DNA of 47,774 nt from an uncultured Methylococcaceae bacterium (lineage in GTDB: Bacteria > Pseudomonadota > Gammaproteobacteria > Methylococcales > Methylomonadaceae). A model generated the notes under the pieces. It was not told the origin of the DNA and ran no database searches. It was given only the letters and a program-made list of their open reading frames with translations. Where the stretch lies: positions 1-47,774 of the forward strand of contig CAIOMN010000170.1 in assembly GCA_903859415.1 (NCBI GenBank). Direction: 5' to 3'. Positions 17,430-27,075 of the stretch are shown piece after piece; positions within the stretch are counted from its first letter, which is position 1; the number at the start of each line of letters is the position of its first letter. Position numbers and translations under genes: made by a program.

Positions 17430-18596
17430 ATGAATATTCATGAATATCAGGCTAAACAGTTATTTAGAGCCTATGGAATAGCTGTGCCACAGGGAATGTT
17501 TGCAAGCACGCCGGAAGCAGCTGTGCAAGTTGCAAGTGAATTAGGGGGAGAAGGCTGGGTAGTTAAAGCTCAAGTTCATGCGGGTGGTAGAGGTAAAGTA
17601 GGTGGAGTTAAAGTATCTAAAAGTTTAGAACAAGTTGCAGAAATTAGTGAAGAGTTGTTAGGTAAACGGTTGGTTACAATACAAACTGATCATTTAGGGT
17701 TACCTATTAATTCTTTGCTGATTGAGAGTTTGTATCCAATAAAGCGAGAGTTGTATCTAAGTATTTTAGTAGATAGAGCAACAGAAAGAGTTATTTTTAT
17801 AGCTTCAGTAGCAGGTGGTATGGACATAGAAGCAATAGCTCATGATTCACCAGAACAAATTATAACGGTACCCGTTCATCCAGCGGCAGGTTTACAAGCT
17901 AATCAGTCTCGTAAAGTTGCATATAACTTAGGGCTTAAAGGTGCTCAAGTTAAAGAACTTGCTAAGATAATGCAGGGGATGTATGACCTGTTTATCGATA
18001 AAGATGCGACACAAATTGAAATTAATCCGCTAATAGAAACTGAAAGCGGTGATTTATTAGCCTTGGATGCAAAAATTAATTTTGATGATAATGCGGTTGC
18101 CCTACATAGTGATATTCTTGCTATGAAAGATCCAACACAGGAAGATGATAAAGAAAATTATGCACAGAAATATGGGCTTAATTATATTACATTAGAGGGG
18201 AATATAGGTTGTATGGTTAATGGTGCGGGCTTAGCGATGGCAACCATGGATCTAGTTAAGCTGAAAGGCGGGCAGCCAGCGAACTTTCTGGATGTAGGGG
18301 GTGGAACTAATGTCGAAAAAGTATGTGAAGCATTTAAACTGATTCTTTCAGATAGCAGTGTCAAAGCAGTTCTAGTAAATATTTTTGGCGGTATCGTACA
18401 GTGTGATGTGATAGCTTCTGGAATTTTGGCAGCAATTGAACAAATTCATGTAAAAGTACCAGTAGTTGTAAGATTAGAAGGAACCAATGTTGAGCAAGGA
18501 AGAGCGCTCTTGACGGACACTGGTTTAAATATTTACCCTGCAGAAGATTTAGCTCACGCAGCAGAACAAGTTGTTGCATTAGCGGAGGCCGTATGA
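17430..18596 (+). CDS. sucC: Succinyl-CoA synthetase beta subunit
   Basis: 388 residues, the normal SucC length. The ATP-grasp domain starts [12 protein letters not shown] and has [17 protein letters not shown] for nucleotide binding, [16 protein letters not shown] for metal binding, and the C-terminal ligase domain with LDVGGGTN and [11 protein letters not shown]. With SucD it interconverts succinyl-CoA and succinate in the TCA cycle. The close relative MtkA (malate thiokinase) is common in serine-cycle methylotrophs; no other serine-cycle gene is nearby, which favours SucC. It overlaps sucD by four bases (ATGA). It has its own transcription unit, behind the pmo terminator. Confidence 0.9.
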   Translation: MNIHEYQAKQLFRAYGIAVPQGMFASTPEAAVQVASELGGEGWVVKAQVHAGGRGKVGGVKVSKSLEQVAEISEELLGKRLVTIQTDHLGLPINSLLIESLYPIKRELYLSILVDRATERVIFIASVAGGMDIEAIAHDSPEQIITVPVHPAAGLQANQSRKVAYNLGLKGAQVKELAKIMQGMYDLFIDKDATQIEINPLIETESGDLLALDAKINFDDNAVALHSDILAMKDPTQEDDKENYAQKYGLNYITLEGNIGCMVNGAGLAMATMDLVKLKGGQPANFLDVGGGTNVEKVCEAFKLILSDSSVKAVLVNIFGGIVQCDVIASGILAAIEQIHVKVPVVVRLEGTNVEQGRALLTDTGLNIYPAEDLAHAAEQVVALAEAV

Positions 18597-19459
18597 GTAT
18601 TTTAATAAATAAAGACACCAAAGTTATTTGCCAGGGTTTTACCGGAAAACAAGGTACATTTCATTCTGAGCAAACCCTAGCATATGGTACTCAACTAGTT
18701 GGTGGTGTAACACCAGAGAGGGGCGGTGAAACACATCTAGGTCTGCCGGTATTTAATACGGTGGATGATGCCGTTAAAACCACGGGAGCTACTGCTAGTG
18801 TCATTTATGTACCCCCATTTTATGCGGCGGATGCAATACTTGAAGCAGTTGATGCCGGGATAAAACTGATAGTCTGTATCACAGAGGGAATTCCTATATT
18901 GCAAATGTTGCGAGTTAAAGCTGCAATGGCAGGAACCGATACTATATTAGTTGGCCCTAACTGCCCAGGGGTAATAACTCCAGGAGAATGTAAGATTGGT
19001 ATTATGCCAGGTAAAATCCATTTGCCGGGATCGATCGGTATTGTATCGCGCTCTGGTACCTTAACGTATGAATCAGTCCATCAAACAACTCAACAAGGTT
19101 TAGGACAAAGTACTTGCGTGGGTATCGGCGGAGACCCTATTCATGGAATGAACTTTGTTGATGTATTGAGTCGCTTCCAAGCAGATGATCAAACAAAAGG
19201 CATTGTAATGGTCGGCGAGATAGGAGGTAGTGAGGAAGAAGATGCTGCTGATTACATAAAAGCATATGTCACTAAACCAGTTGTCGCTTATATAGCCGGT
19301 CAGACAGCGCCATCTGGCAAACGTATGGGTCATGCAGGTGCGATCGTCACCGGCGGTAAAGGCACGGCTAAAGGTAAAATTGCTGCTTTAAAAAGTGCTG
19401 GTATCGAGGTGTGCGTATCACCCACTGACATAGGCGTTGCCATGAAGGCCTGTTTTTAA
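18593..19459 (+). CDS. sucD: Succinyl-CoA synthetase alpha subunit
   Basis: 288 residues. The CoA-binding domain ([17 protein letters not shown]), the GGVTPERGG loop, the [11 protein letters not shown] segment and the phospho-histidine, about residue 247 (KRMGHAGAI), are all in place. SucD carries the His that is phosphorylated during catalysis. The start overlaps the sucC stop. One slight change from the common GGDPIPGTNF motif is seen: it reads [10 protein letters not shown]. There is no oxoglutarate dehydrogenase gene upstream, as sucAB often are in other bacteria. Confidence 0.9.
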   Translation: MSILINKDTKVICQGFTGKQGTFHSEQTLAYGTQLVGGVTPERGGETHLGLPVFNTVDDAVKTTGATASVIYVPPFYAADAILEAVDAGIKLIVCITEGIPILQMLRVKAAMAGTDTILVGPNCPGVITPGECKIGIMPGKIHLPGSIGIVSRSGTLTYESVHQTTQQGLGQSTCVGIGGDPIHGMNFVDVLSRFQADDQTKGIVMVGEIGGSEEEDAADYIKAYVTKPVVAYIAGQTAPSGKRMGHAGAIVTGGKGTAKGKIAALKSAGIEVCVSPTDIGVAMKACF

Positions 19460-19480
19460 CCTAAGGTAAGATTAAGCAAA

Positions 19481-19531
19481 CTGAAGAGAGAAATTAGATA
19501 CAGGTAAGTACCGGTCTAAGACTCTCTTCAG
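19481..19531. repeat. 10-bp inverted repeat between sucD and miaA
   Basis: CTGAAGAGAG (19481-19490) and CTCTCTTCAG (19522-19531) are perfect complements with a 31-base spacer. It lies between convergent genes and could end transcription from either side, although neither strand has a T-run. Confidence 0.45.
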
Positions 19532-19536
19532 TCAAG

Positions 19537-20493
19537 TTAAATAAAGTGCAGCGAATTACACTGGTTGTAAATCGCTTCAAGCACATTATCAAATAGATCT
19601 TTATGACCCGTTTCAAAAGAAAGTGCATCAGTTTCTTTACGTAACCAAGTAAATTGGCGTTTAGCGAGTTGTCTCGTAGCAATAATCGCCTTTTCAGTCA
19701 TACCTTCTAAATCATTCTCACCTTGCAAGAAAGACCAAGCCTGTCGATAACCTACAGCACGGATAGAAGGCATCTTTTCACTTAAATCTCCTCGATTAAA
19801 AAGCTTTTCGACTTCAGAGATAAAGCCTTGTTCAAGCATGGCATGAAAACGTTGAGCGATAATATCGTGTAATATCTTTCTGTCACTAGGTGCAATAATG
19901 AGTTTAATTTTTTGATAGGGTAAGTCATCATTTATCGATGTGCAAAAAAAAGAAGACAATGGTCTGCCGCTTAGCTCATAAACTTCTAAAGCACGTTGCA
20001 CACGTTGAGGATCATTGGGATGAATTCTTGCAGCAGATTCGGGATCAACTTCCGCAAGCCGTTTATGTAATGATTCTTTACCTAAGTGTTCTAAGTCTAA
20101 ATCAAGTTGAGCTCTAAGTTCTTGGTTAGCTTCAGGTAAAACAGCAAGCCCTTTAAAAAGGGTATTAAAGTAAAGCATGGTGCCACCGACTAAAATAGGC
20201 GTCTTACCACGTTGAGTGATATCAGCCATAAGTGAAAGAGCTTGCATCCTAAATTGACCAGTAGAAAAGACTTCAGAGGGATCAATAATATCGATCAAGT
20301 AGTGAGGAATGCCTTCTCTTTCGGCTATAGTCGGTTTGGCAGTACCAATAGACATGTCTCTAAACACAAGCGCAGAATCAACACTAATGATTTCGCCATT
20401 GAGTGCGTGAGCTAGTTTAACGGATAGCGCTGATTTACCAGACGCAGTAGGGCCCATTAAAAATATCGCAGGTGGAAGCACTGGGTTATTCAT
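19537..20493 (-). CDS. miaA: tRNA dimethylallyltransferase MiaA
   Basis: 318 residues. Walker A is GPTASGKS near residue 14. Other family motifs are SVDSALVFRDMSIGTAKP, YLIDIIDPSEVFSTGQF, the HPNDPQRVQRALEVYELSGRPLS segment, IRAVGYRQAW and the C-terminal ATRQLAKRQFTWLR. It adds dimethylallyl to A37 of tRNAs that read codons beginning with U. It is directly behind mutL, with 6 bases between genes, the usual mutL-miaA arrangement. The hfq gene that commonly follows is absent; sucD comes next, facing it. Full length. Confidence 0.96.
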   Translation of the reverse strand: MNNPVLPPAIFLMGPTASGKSALSVKLAHALNGEIISVDSALVFRDMSIGTAKPTIAEREGIPHYLIDIIDPSEVFSTGQFRMQALSLMADITQRGKTPILVGGTMLYFNTLFKGLAVLPEANQELRAQLDLDLEHLGKESLHKRLAEVDPESAARIHPNDPQRVQRALEVYELSGRPLSSFFCTSINDDLPYQKIKLIIAPSDRKILHDIIAQRFHAMLEQGFISEVEKLFNRGDLSEKMPSIRAVGYRQAWSFLQGENDLEGMTEKAIIATRQLAKRQFTWLRKETDALSFETGHKDLFDNVLEAIYNQCNSLHFI

Positions 20494-20499
20494 TGTTAG

Positions 20500-22350
20500 T
20501 TACTGTCCACGCATAAAGAACTTATCCAGCTCATTTGTTGATAATTCGATCCAGGTAGGACGGCCGTGATTACATTGACCAATGCGTTCGGTTTGTTCCA
20601 TATCCCGTAATAACGCATTCATTTCATCAATCGTTAAACGACGATGAGCACGCACTGAACCATGGCAGGCGATAGACGCCAGAAGTTGATTGGTATTGTC
20701 TTGTATGCGATTACTCAAGCCATGAACAAGAATATCGGCCAATACATCTCGTATTAACTTTTCTTTATCAACGTTGCGCAATAAAGCAGGTGTAGCTCTA
20801 AGGGTAATCGTCTCGGGTCCGGAGCGATTAAGCTCAAAGCCAAAGGACATAAAAAACTCAGACTCCTGTTCAGCTAAATCAGCTTCAGCAGAAGTGACAT
20901 TCATTTTGATGGGTAACAATAACGGTTGACTTGGAACAGTACCGTTTTGATATTGTTTCTTTAGACGCTCATAAGTCACGCGCTCATGTGCAGCATGCGT
21001 ATCGACTAAAATAATCCCTTTAGGTGTTTCAGCTAGAATATAAATATTATGAATATGGGCAATAGCATAGCCTAAGGGATGATTAGTCGCTGGTGCAAAA
21101 GCAGGTGTAGCAACGAGTTCATCAAATGATTTATCTGGATGCTGCGTATCTTCAGGATATAAAGAGGCATAAGCTCTGATAGATTCAGAAACTGTAAGAG
21201 GAAGAGCGTATTGTTGTGGAGGTCTTGGGTTATAGTTAGGCGTTGAATTAAAGGCAGGCTTTAATTCGGACTCATGAGTTACTTCAGGTGAATAAGCAAG
21301 ATCAGTGCGAACTGGTTCAATAGTGTCTATCTGAGTCATCAGGTGTTCAGGTCTGATATCGGCCAGCGAGCGGTGCAGAGCAGTAAATAAAAAATCATGT
21401 ACCAAACGGCCTTCTCTGAAACGCACTTCAAGTTTCGCAGGATGTGCATTAACATCAACCAGTGTCGGGTCGAGTCTTAAGTACAGTACAAAAACAGGAT
21501 GCCTTCCATGAAACAAAACATCTTGATAGGCTTGTTTAACCGCATGTGAAACTAGCTTATCTTTGATTAATCTGCCATTGACATAAAAAAACTGCATATC
21601 TTGCTGACTGCGAGAAAATGTGGGTAAACCTACCCAGCCGGTTAACTCTAAACCAGAAGCAGCAAACTCAATCTTGACTGCATTTTCAATAAAAGATGAA
21701 CCACATATCTCTGCAACACGACGTTCTTTGTCACGTTCTGAGTCGGCTACTTTAAGATTAAGTATCTCTTTATGGTTGTGGTTAAGGGTAAAGCTGATAT
21801 CAAAACGACTCAACGCCATGCGTTTGACTAATGTTTCAATATGAGTAAACTCGGTTTTCTCTGTTTTTAGAAACTTACGTCTTGCCGGTGTATTGTAAAA
21901 TAAGTCGCGCACATCAATCGTTGTACCTAAAGGATGAGGATCAGGCTGGGGATCAAAGTTTTTCTCAGAGCCATCCGCAGTTACGCTCCATGCACAGTCG
22001 GCATCTGCCGTGCGTGAAATCAACGTGAGTCGCGCAACCGAACTGATACTGGGTAATGCTTCACCGCGAAAGCCCATACTGGAGACTTGTTCCAAGTCAT
22101 GTAGCGTGGCAATTTTACTGGTGGCATGACGGGATAATGCTAAAGGTAAATCCTCTTTGACTATGCCGCAACCATCATCTCTTATTTTTATTAAGCGTAC
22201 CCCGCCTTGTTCTATCTCAATAGTGATTTGCTTTGCACCCGCATCAAAACAGTTTTCAACCAACTCCTTGACGACAGAAGAGGGTCTTTCAACAACTTCA
22301 CCCGCAGCAATTTGATTGACCAGTTGAATAGGGAGGGAATGGATTCGCAT
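20500..22350 (-). CDS. mutL: DNA mismatch repair protein MutL
   Basis: 616 residues. N-terminal GHKL ATPase: QIAAGEVVERPSSVVKELVEN, DAGAKQ, DDGCGI, GFRGEALPSISSV. The linker (about 340-420) is rich in Pro and Ser. The C-terminal dimerisation domain holds DTHAAHERVTYE, which fits the MutL endonuclease motif DQHA-x2-E-x4-E apart from Q to T, and CNHGRPT near the end, which matches the second metal-binding motif. This suggests a nicking MutL of the MutH-independent kind (inference). It is the first gene of the mutL-miaA unit and divergent from the DEAD-box helicase; 226 bases separate the two starts. Confidence 0.96.
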   Translation of the reverse strand: MRIHSLPIQLVNQIAAGEVVERPSSVVKELVENCFDAGAKQITIEIEQGGVRLIKIRDDGCGIVKEDLPLALSRHATSKIATLHDLEQVSSMGFRGEALPSISSVARLTLISRTADADCAWSVTADGSEKNFDPQPDPHPLGTTIDVRDLFYNTPARRKFLKTEKTEFTHIETLVKRMALSRFDISFTLNHNHKEILNLKVADSERDKERRVAEICGSSFIENAVKIEFAASGLELTGWVGLPTFSRSQQDMQFFYVNGRLIKDKLVSHAVKQAYQDVLFHGRHPVFVLYLRLDPTLVDVNAHPAKLEVRFREGRLVHDFLFTALHRSLADIRPEHLMTQIDTIEPVRTDLAYSPEVTHESELKPAFNSTPNYNPRPPQQYALPLTVSESIRAYASLYPEDTQHPDKSFDELVATPAFAPATNHPLGYAIAHIHNIYILAETPKGIILVDTHAAHERVTYERLKKQYQNGTVPSQPLLLPIKMNVTSAEADLAEQESEFFMSFGFELNRSGPETITLRATPALLRNVDKEKLIRDVLADILVHGLSNRIQDNTNQLLASIACHGSVRAHRRLTIDEMNALLRDMEQTERIGQCNHGRPTWIELSTNELDKFFMRGQ

Positions 22351-22576
22351 AAAGGAAGAGAGCTTCTTACAGAAATAAGGCAGTGATAAAAAATCTATTT
22401 TATCAAAAACTAAGCTAATGCTTAATATTAGATAGATTGGAAGCTTGTTCTAGCAAAATTAGCAAGTACCGTTAAAAGGGATAGCTGTTTTGCAGTATAC
22501 TATTACTTTGCAACTGTTTTACAAAATCATGCTGATCTTTATGATTTTGAATGAAATTATTACTAGAGGGTTTTAA

Positions 22577-23896
22577 ATGTCTTTTGTTCAGCTCGGTTTA
22601 ATCGAGGAACTTCTAAAATCTGTAGCTGATCAAGGTTACACAACACCTACCCCTATCCAAGAAAAAGCAATCCCATTAATTCTTGAGGGTAAAGACGTAT
22701 TAGCGGGTGCTCAAACAGGGACAGGTAAAACGGCAAGTTTTACCTTACCTTTATTACAGCGATTGTTTCAAAACTACGATCCACACCAAAAGCCACGGAG
22801 AGTACGTGGACTTATCCTGGTGCCTACGCGTGAACTGGCCCAACAAGTGTATGAAAGCGTAATAGCGTACAGTCAATATTTGCCTTTTCACATTGAATCA
22901 ATTGTCGGTGGAGCTAGTATTGGAATACAGACACGTCAATTAAGACGGGGTTGTGATATCGTAGTGGCTACGCCAGGTCGCTTGATTGATCATGTCACCC
23001 AGCGCAATATCAACCTGTCTAATATAGAAGTCTTGGTATTGGACGAAGCGGATCGCATGTTAGACATGGGCTTTTTGCCTGACATTAAACAGGTTATGGC
23101 ACTGATTCCTAAAAAGCGTCAGAGTTTATTGTTTTCCGCCACAGTGCCTAATGCGATTAAAGCATTGGCGGCTCAGTTATTAAATAATCCAGTAGAAGTT
23201 GAAGTCGCTAAACAAAATGCGACGGCAGACAATGTATCTGAGCGAGTTTATGGCATCGACCGTGAATATAAACGAGCGTTGTTATCTTATTTAATCGGCA
23301 GTAATAACTGGAAACAGGTATTGGTGTTTGTGCGTACCAAACACGGTGCCGATCGCTTAGAGAAGCAATTGATCGAAGATGGTATCCGGACAGCCGCTTT
23401 ACACGGGGATAAAACCCAGGGCGCACGAAATAAAGCGTTAGAGTATTTTAAGAACGGTAAGGTTTCTGTATTGGTTGCTACTGATATTGCCGCTCGTGGC
23501 TTGGATATTGATGACTTACCCCATGTGATTAACTTTGATTTGCCCCAAGTCCCAGAAGATTACATCCATCGTATTGGTCGTACGGGACGGGCGGGAGCCA
23601 GTGGCGAAGCCTTGTCTTTGGTATGTCCAGAAGAAGCATGGGCTTTATCAGAAATTGAAAAGTTACTAAAAAGACAAATACCCAGAGTCGCTGATACCGG
23701 ATACGAGCCCGTGTCATTAAAAGTAATGGATGCACCTAAAAAGAATGCACCCAATAAAACCACGGGTAAAAAAGACTTTCGGCATACTAAAAAGACAGCA
23801 GCCAAAACACCTAAAGCCGCGGATAGCAAAAGAACCGGTGGTCAACGTACTGAATCTAGAGGCAAAGGTCGTTCTGGTTCGAGAGGTAAGGAATAG
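22577..23896 (+). CDS. rhlE: RhlE-like DEAD-box RNA helicase
   Basis: 439 residues. Canonical motifs: Q motif ([12 protein letters not shown]), [36 protein letters not shown], the HGDK motif, ARGLDI and [10 protein letters not shown]. The last 60 residues are a basic, Lys/Arg/Gly-rich tail with KKT and [11 protein letters not shown] runs, as in RhlE proteins, which act in ribosome assembly and RNA decay. No other domain is present. Its promoter must lie in the 226-base divergent gap with mutL; no clear box was identified there. Confidence 0.92.
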   Translation: MSFVQLGLIEELLKSVADQGYTTPTPIQEKAIPLILEGKDVLAGAQTGTGKTASFTLPLLQRLFQNYDPHQKPRRVRGLILVPTRELAQQVYESVIAYSQYLPFHIESIVGGASIGIQTRQLRRGCDIVVATPGRLIDHVTQRNINLSNIEVLVLDEADRMLDMGFLPDIKQVMALIPKKRQSLLFSATVPNAIKALAAQLLNNPVEVEVAKQNATADNVSERVYGIDREYKRALLSYLIGSNNWKQVLVFVRTKHGADRLEKQLIEDGIRTAALHGDKTQGARNKALEYFKNGKVSVLVATDIAARGLDIDDLPHVINFDLPQVPEDYIHRIGRTGRAGASGEALSLVCPEEAWALSEIEKLLKRQIPRVADTGYEPVSLKVMDAPKKNAPNKTTGKKDFRHTKKTAAKTPKAADSKRTGGQRTESRGKGRSGSRGKE

Positions 23897-23900
23897 CTAA

Positions 23901-23947
23901 AATATTGGCTGGGACGGATAAGCAAGTTATTCAACCCAGCCGATATT
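23901..23947. terminator. Bidirectional hairpin between rhlE and the kinase gene
   Basis: AATATTGGCTGGG (23901-23913) pairs with CCCAGCCGATATT (23935-23947) over 13 bases with one G-T pair and a 21-base loop. It starts 5 bases after the rhlE stop and ends 17 bases before the convergent kinase gene's stop. T-runs are lacking on both sides. Confidence 0.5.
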
Positions 23948-23963
23948 AGAATCTAAGTATCCC

Positions 23964-25397
23964 TTACTTGTCACAATTAGCGGGTTTTGTAGCAGATAAA
24001 ATATAACTTTTAATAAATGCATGTTTCGTACCTTTAGGAGCTTGAATTGACGCAGTAACTTCAGTCCACCCACCTTTTTCTTTATTAATACCGTTGATCG
24101 CATAAACCTCATCAGTGCATTTAAGTTTATACAAAATATTTAAATCGCTAGTGGAATCAGGCGTACGCCTTACATTGGCGGGTGTGCGGCTATTAATAAA
24201 GGCTTTATTTTCAGAGGTCAAATATAGCAGCTCATAATGATATTTAGAGAGCCCTAAAATAATAAGTATTAAATAAAGAGTAACAGCAATATTTCCAAAG
24301 TTATTTTTAGTGGTCAATAAACAGTTAATAATAAACTGATAGACCTTATCAACAACAGAAGTAATAAACTGAACTAAACCAAGAGTGCAATTATTAATAA
24401 TCTGCTTAATGGCATTAACCAAACGCTTCAAGAGTCCGGCAGGTTTTATAGTGTTAAAAAGAGTTTTGCCCCATTGGTCGAGCGTGGGGCGTTTACTCGG
24501 CTTATGCAAACTGTCTTCAAAAGAGGCTAAAAATAAGTTTTGTAGCTTTGAGTCGAGTTGATTAAACAATGAATGAGGGGCTGGTAAGGTAGTAATCGCT
24601 GTTTTATTACGACCCTGTACAAAAAAGCCATTCTTAATCAAATCTGGTATGGTCGTAAGATGAGCATAAGGTGGGTTAAAGCTTGCCGCATAGGGATGTA
24701 TACCAAACAGGACTCGGTAAAATATTATGGCAACGGCAAACCTGTCCCATTCAACAGGAATATACTTGTCTTTTATAATGACGCCTTGCCATTCAGGAGG
24801 AATATAGTCAGGCGTATTGACGTGTGCAGAATGTAAAACCTGCTTATTTTTAGAGATCTGAATGGAGTCTATATCAATAATGGATATTTTTGAATGGGGA
24901 TCAACCAGAATGTTTTGGGGCTTAATATCGACAAAAACATATTTGTTTAAGCTGTGTACTAAATGAATAGGCACTGCCAAATTAAGACATAACTGTAAGC
25001 GCTTATGGAAGGCATCAAATAACTTACGGTCAAAGTTTTGATGTAAGGTATAAACCGACCTAATGGACGGCGTGCATAAGCTTTCTAGTTGAATGCTGTC
25101 CTCAAAAGCAAGCTGCATAATAAAACCAGCAAACTGCTGGTCTATAAACACGAGCTCCTGAGGAAAACAGACCATGAAATCATCATTCTGTAGATGAGCA
25201 GGTGCGTTTTTTATTAAAAACTCAATCTTTGCTTGACGTGTTTGATTACGGTATTTTGATTCATATAACTTGACGCAACAGTTTAAATACTTATCAGGTG
25301 AGATGATTTTATGAACTTTCCCCTCACCTCCAGAGGCAAAATGTTTGTCTTCTACGGTAATGACTTGATGGGTGCTGGTGACAAGCGTCAATGTCAT
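23964..25397 (-). CDS. Membrane-anchored eukaryote-like protein kinase with SH3-like tail (TerY-P/YegI type)
   Basis: 477 residues. Kinase domain about 15-310: glycine loop GGEGKVH (23-29), probable ATP lysine 43 (CCVKLY), catalytic loop VDIKPQN with Asp157 and Asn162 where classical kinases have HRDxKxxN, and metal Asp175 in DID in place of DFG. PPEW near 200 replaces APE, and D218 follows. A membrane helix is at about 368-386, followed by a bacterial SH3-like domain (about 400-468: RTPANVRRTP, VYAINGI, GGWTEV, FIKSYIL). This layout, cytoplasmic kinase and outside SH3, suggests sensing of the cell wall or envelope (inference). It is the third gene of a minus-strand operon, 17 bases behind the PP2C gene. 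Confidence 0.8.
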   Translation of the reverse strand: MTLTLVTSTHQVITVEDKHFASGGEGKVHKIISPDKYLNCCVKLYESKYRNQTRQAKIEFLIKNAPAHLQNDDFMVCFPQELVFIDQQFAGFIMQLAFEDSIQLESLCTPSIRSVYTLHQNFDRKLFDAFHKRLQLCLNLAVPIHLVHSLNKYVFVDIKPQNILVDPHSKISIIDIDSIQISKNKQVLHSAHVNTPDYIPPEWQGVIIKDKYIPVEWDRFAVAIIFYRVLFGIHPYAASFNPPYAHLTTIPDLIKNGFFVQGRNKTAITTLPAPHSLFNQLDSKLQNLFLASFEDSLHKPSKRPTLDQWGKTLFNTIKPAGLLKRLVNAIKQIINNCTLGLVQFITSVVDKVYQFIINCLLTTKNNFGNIAVTLYLILIILGLSKYHYELLYLTSENKAFINSRTPANVRRTPDSTSDLNILYKLKCTDEVYAINGINKEKGGWTEVTASIQAPKGTKHAFIKSYILSATKPANCDK

Positions 25398-25414
25398 GCA
25401 AGAACTTCCATTAA

Positions 25415-26299
25415 TTAAACCAAAAGCCCTAGAATCATCGTCTTATCGTCGATTGTTTCTTTGATTTTTTCAGTGCCGCTTTCCAAAATACTCGCCCATT
25501 CTGCCTGGATCGCTTCATGGGATAATGTTAAATGGATTGCCTTTAAGTGCTTAACAATAGGATGATAGAAGCCTTGAAAGGGTAAGTTAATGTCTTCTAT
25601 CTTAATCTGGTTTGTAGTTTTTGACGTATTCACATGGGTTAAAAAGGCAAAGTTTTCACAGCCATCGGATAATAGGGTAAAACCGAATGGCTTATCATCA
25701 ATGACACGACTTTCAATGTATTTGTCGGGGTCATGCCAAATTGACGAGGTAATAAAAACAGTCATGTTAGCTTCTTCGCCTTTAAATGGGATGATAATCG
25801 CAGTCCATTGCCCCTCATGATTACAATAGGCCGCTCTACCATCGCCAATATGAGTTACCAATAAGCCGATGGGTGAATAGATGACGGCGATAACCGTACA
25901 TGCCAATAACTTTAACTCCAGATTATTAACCTGTGCAAACGACTCCAAGTCCCTAAAGACCTGATATAAAGCCTGCCGAGAAATAGAGTTCCACTCTTCT
26001 TGTGCCGGCAAACGATTTTTGGTGAGCCATTGTTCTTTTTCTATAGTCAGCGCTAACACGTTTGCTGTTTGTTCAGCAACAAACTTGGAGCCCACATCAG
26101 ATTTCTCGGCAGAACCGGCACCATCACAACAAACAGCAACCCCCCATTGTGGATCAATTCGCTGAATGTATCGATTATCCTGGCAAGGAATATCGTGCTT
26201 GCTATGGTCTTTACCTATTGCGGAGTAATCAACGATTAACCATTCATTAGAAGAACAAAACTCTTCTGAAGTGTTAATAGGTTGGTCAGAGGAATCCAT
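25415..26299 (-). CDS. PP2C-type protein phosphatase (TerY-P/YegK type)
   Basis: 294 residues. PPM/PP2C domain with metal residues in IPCQDN, VAVCCDGAGSAEKSDVG, HIGDGRAAYC and LSDGCENF. YSAIGKDHSKHD is the entry motif of the short bacterial PP2C group. The protein has no receptor or membrane part. In the E. coli yegI-yegK pair the PP2C enzyme removes phosphate from the kinase, so it probably reverses the neighbouring kinase. The start overlaps the upstream vWA gene's stop at base 26299, and the kinase gene follows 17 bases on, so all three proteins are likely made in fixed ratio. Confidence 0.88.
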   Translation of the reverse strand: MDSSDQPINTSEEFCSSNEWLIVDYSAIGKDHSKHDIPCQDNRYIQRIDPQWGVAVCCDGAGSAEKSDVGSKFVAEQTANVLALTIEKEQWLTKNRLPAQEEWNSISRQALYQVFRDLESFAQVNNLELKLLACTVIAVIYSPIGLLVTHIGDGRAAYCNHEGQWTAIIIPFKGEEANMTVFITSSIWHDPDKYIESRVIDDKPFGFTLLSDGCENFAFLTHVNTSKTTNQIKIEDINLPFQGFYHPIVKHLKAIHLTLSHEAIQAEWASILESGTEKIKETIDDKTMILGLLV

Positions 26300-27003
26300 T
26301 AGTTTTTATAGCCTGTCATCCAGGTAGGCATAGGTAGGTTGCTTTCATTTTCATCACTACTCGCTATCGCTATGCTGGCACTTAACCATTTAAAGAATTC
26401 AGAAAATTTAGCGGACTCTAACGGTAACGGGGAAACTTTATGTGTACGTCCACCTTCAGAATAAGAACCTGCAATGCTTTCGAGCATTTGTAAATTTGCT
26501 CCTGTCACACCAATAGGTAGAAACAAGAAGTCCTTTGCGGCCATACCTGTAGCTATTTCTTCGGCTAATCCTCTTACATCCTGACCTGTATCAGGGGCAC
26601 CATCCGTAATTAGAACGATCCAGGGGCGATTGTATGGTTGTCCCGTATTCTTATAATATTGTTTTCTGGATTGCACCAGCTCAATACCGGCTCGCACACC
26701 ATCGACCAGTTTAGTGCTGCCTTTGGCATTTAATACCGGTGGCGAGAAGTGATCGACTAAAGCGGGTGGTTGAACAATTTCTACGGTATCACTAAACGCG
26801 ACAATTGCAATTTCAAGGCGGTTGGCCGTTGCATTATCTTCATGGATTTCTGCGTGGAACTGACTTAAACCTTGATTAAGTTGGTTAATGGGCGATCCGC
26901 TTGGATTTAAAGTAGCCATTGAACCCGATACATCAACCACTAAACAGCAAATGGTTTTTTGTTCATAATTATCAGGTGTTTCAATAAAATCGGAAATAGA
27001 CAT
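26299..27003 (-). CDS. von Willebrand factor A domain protein (TerY/YegL type)
   Basis: 234 residues, nearly all a vWA domain. The MIDAS metal site is complete: DVSGSMATL (DxSxS, about residues 24-28), the Thr in KGSTKLVDG, and ITDGAPDTG. After that comes a Gly-rich SYSEGGRTHKVSPLP and a short C-terminal tail. It has no signal peptide or membrane helix. TerY-type vWA proteins are found with PP2C and a kinase in the TerY-P triad, and are thought to bind partner proteins through the metal site, possibly as kinase substrates. It is the first gene of the operon, with a GAGGACAC ribosome site before the start at 27003. Confidence 0.88.
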   Translation of the reverse strand: MSISDFIETPDNYEQKTICCLVVDVSGSMATLNPSGSPINQLNQGLSQFHAEIHEDNATANRLEIAIVAFSDTVEIVQPPALVDHFSPPVLNAKGSTKLVDGVRAGIELVQSRKQYYKNTGQPYNRPWIVLITDGAPDTGQDVRGLAEEIATGMAAKDFLFLPIGVTGANLQMLESIAGSYSEGGRTHKVSPLPLESAKFSEFFKWLSASIAIASSDENESNLPMPTWMTGYKN

Positions 27004-27075
27004 AGAGTGTCCTCATTAAAAGGGGGGTAAGTTAATCGATTGGGTTGATAATTAAGTTTACTGATTATTGCCTTA

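Noticed and set aside
17430-19459. Reading the two genes as malate thiokinase (mtkAB) of the serine cycle
   Set aside because: Both proteins look like standard SucC/SucD, and no other serine-cycle gene (such as mcl, hpr or sga) is in the window. The two families are close, so a phylogeny would settle it.
24000-27003. A full tellurite-resistance (ter) cluster
   Set aside because: Only the vWA-PP2C-kinase part is present; no terB, terC, terD or terZ-like genes are in the window.
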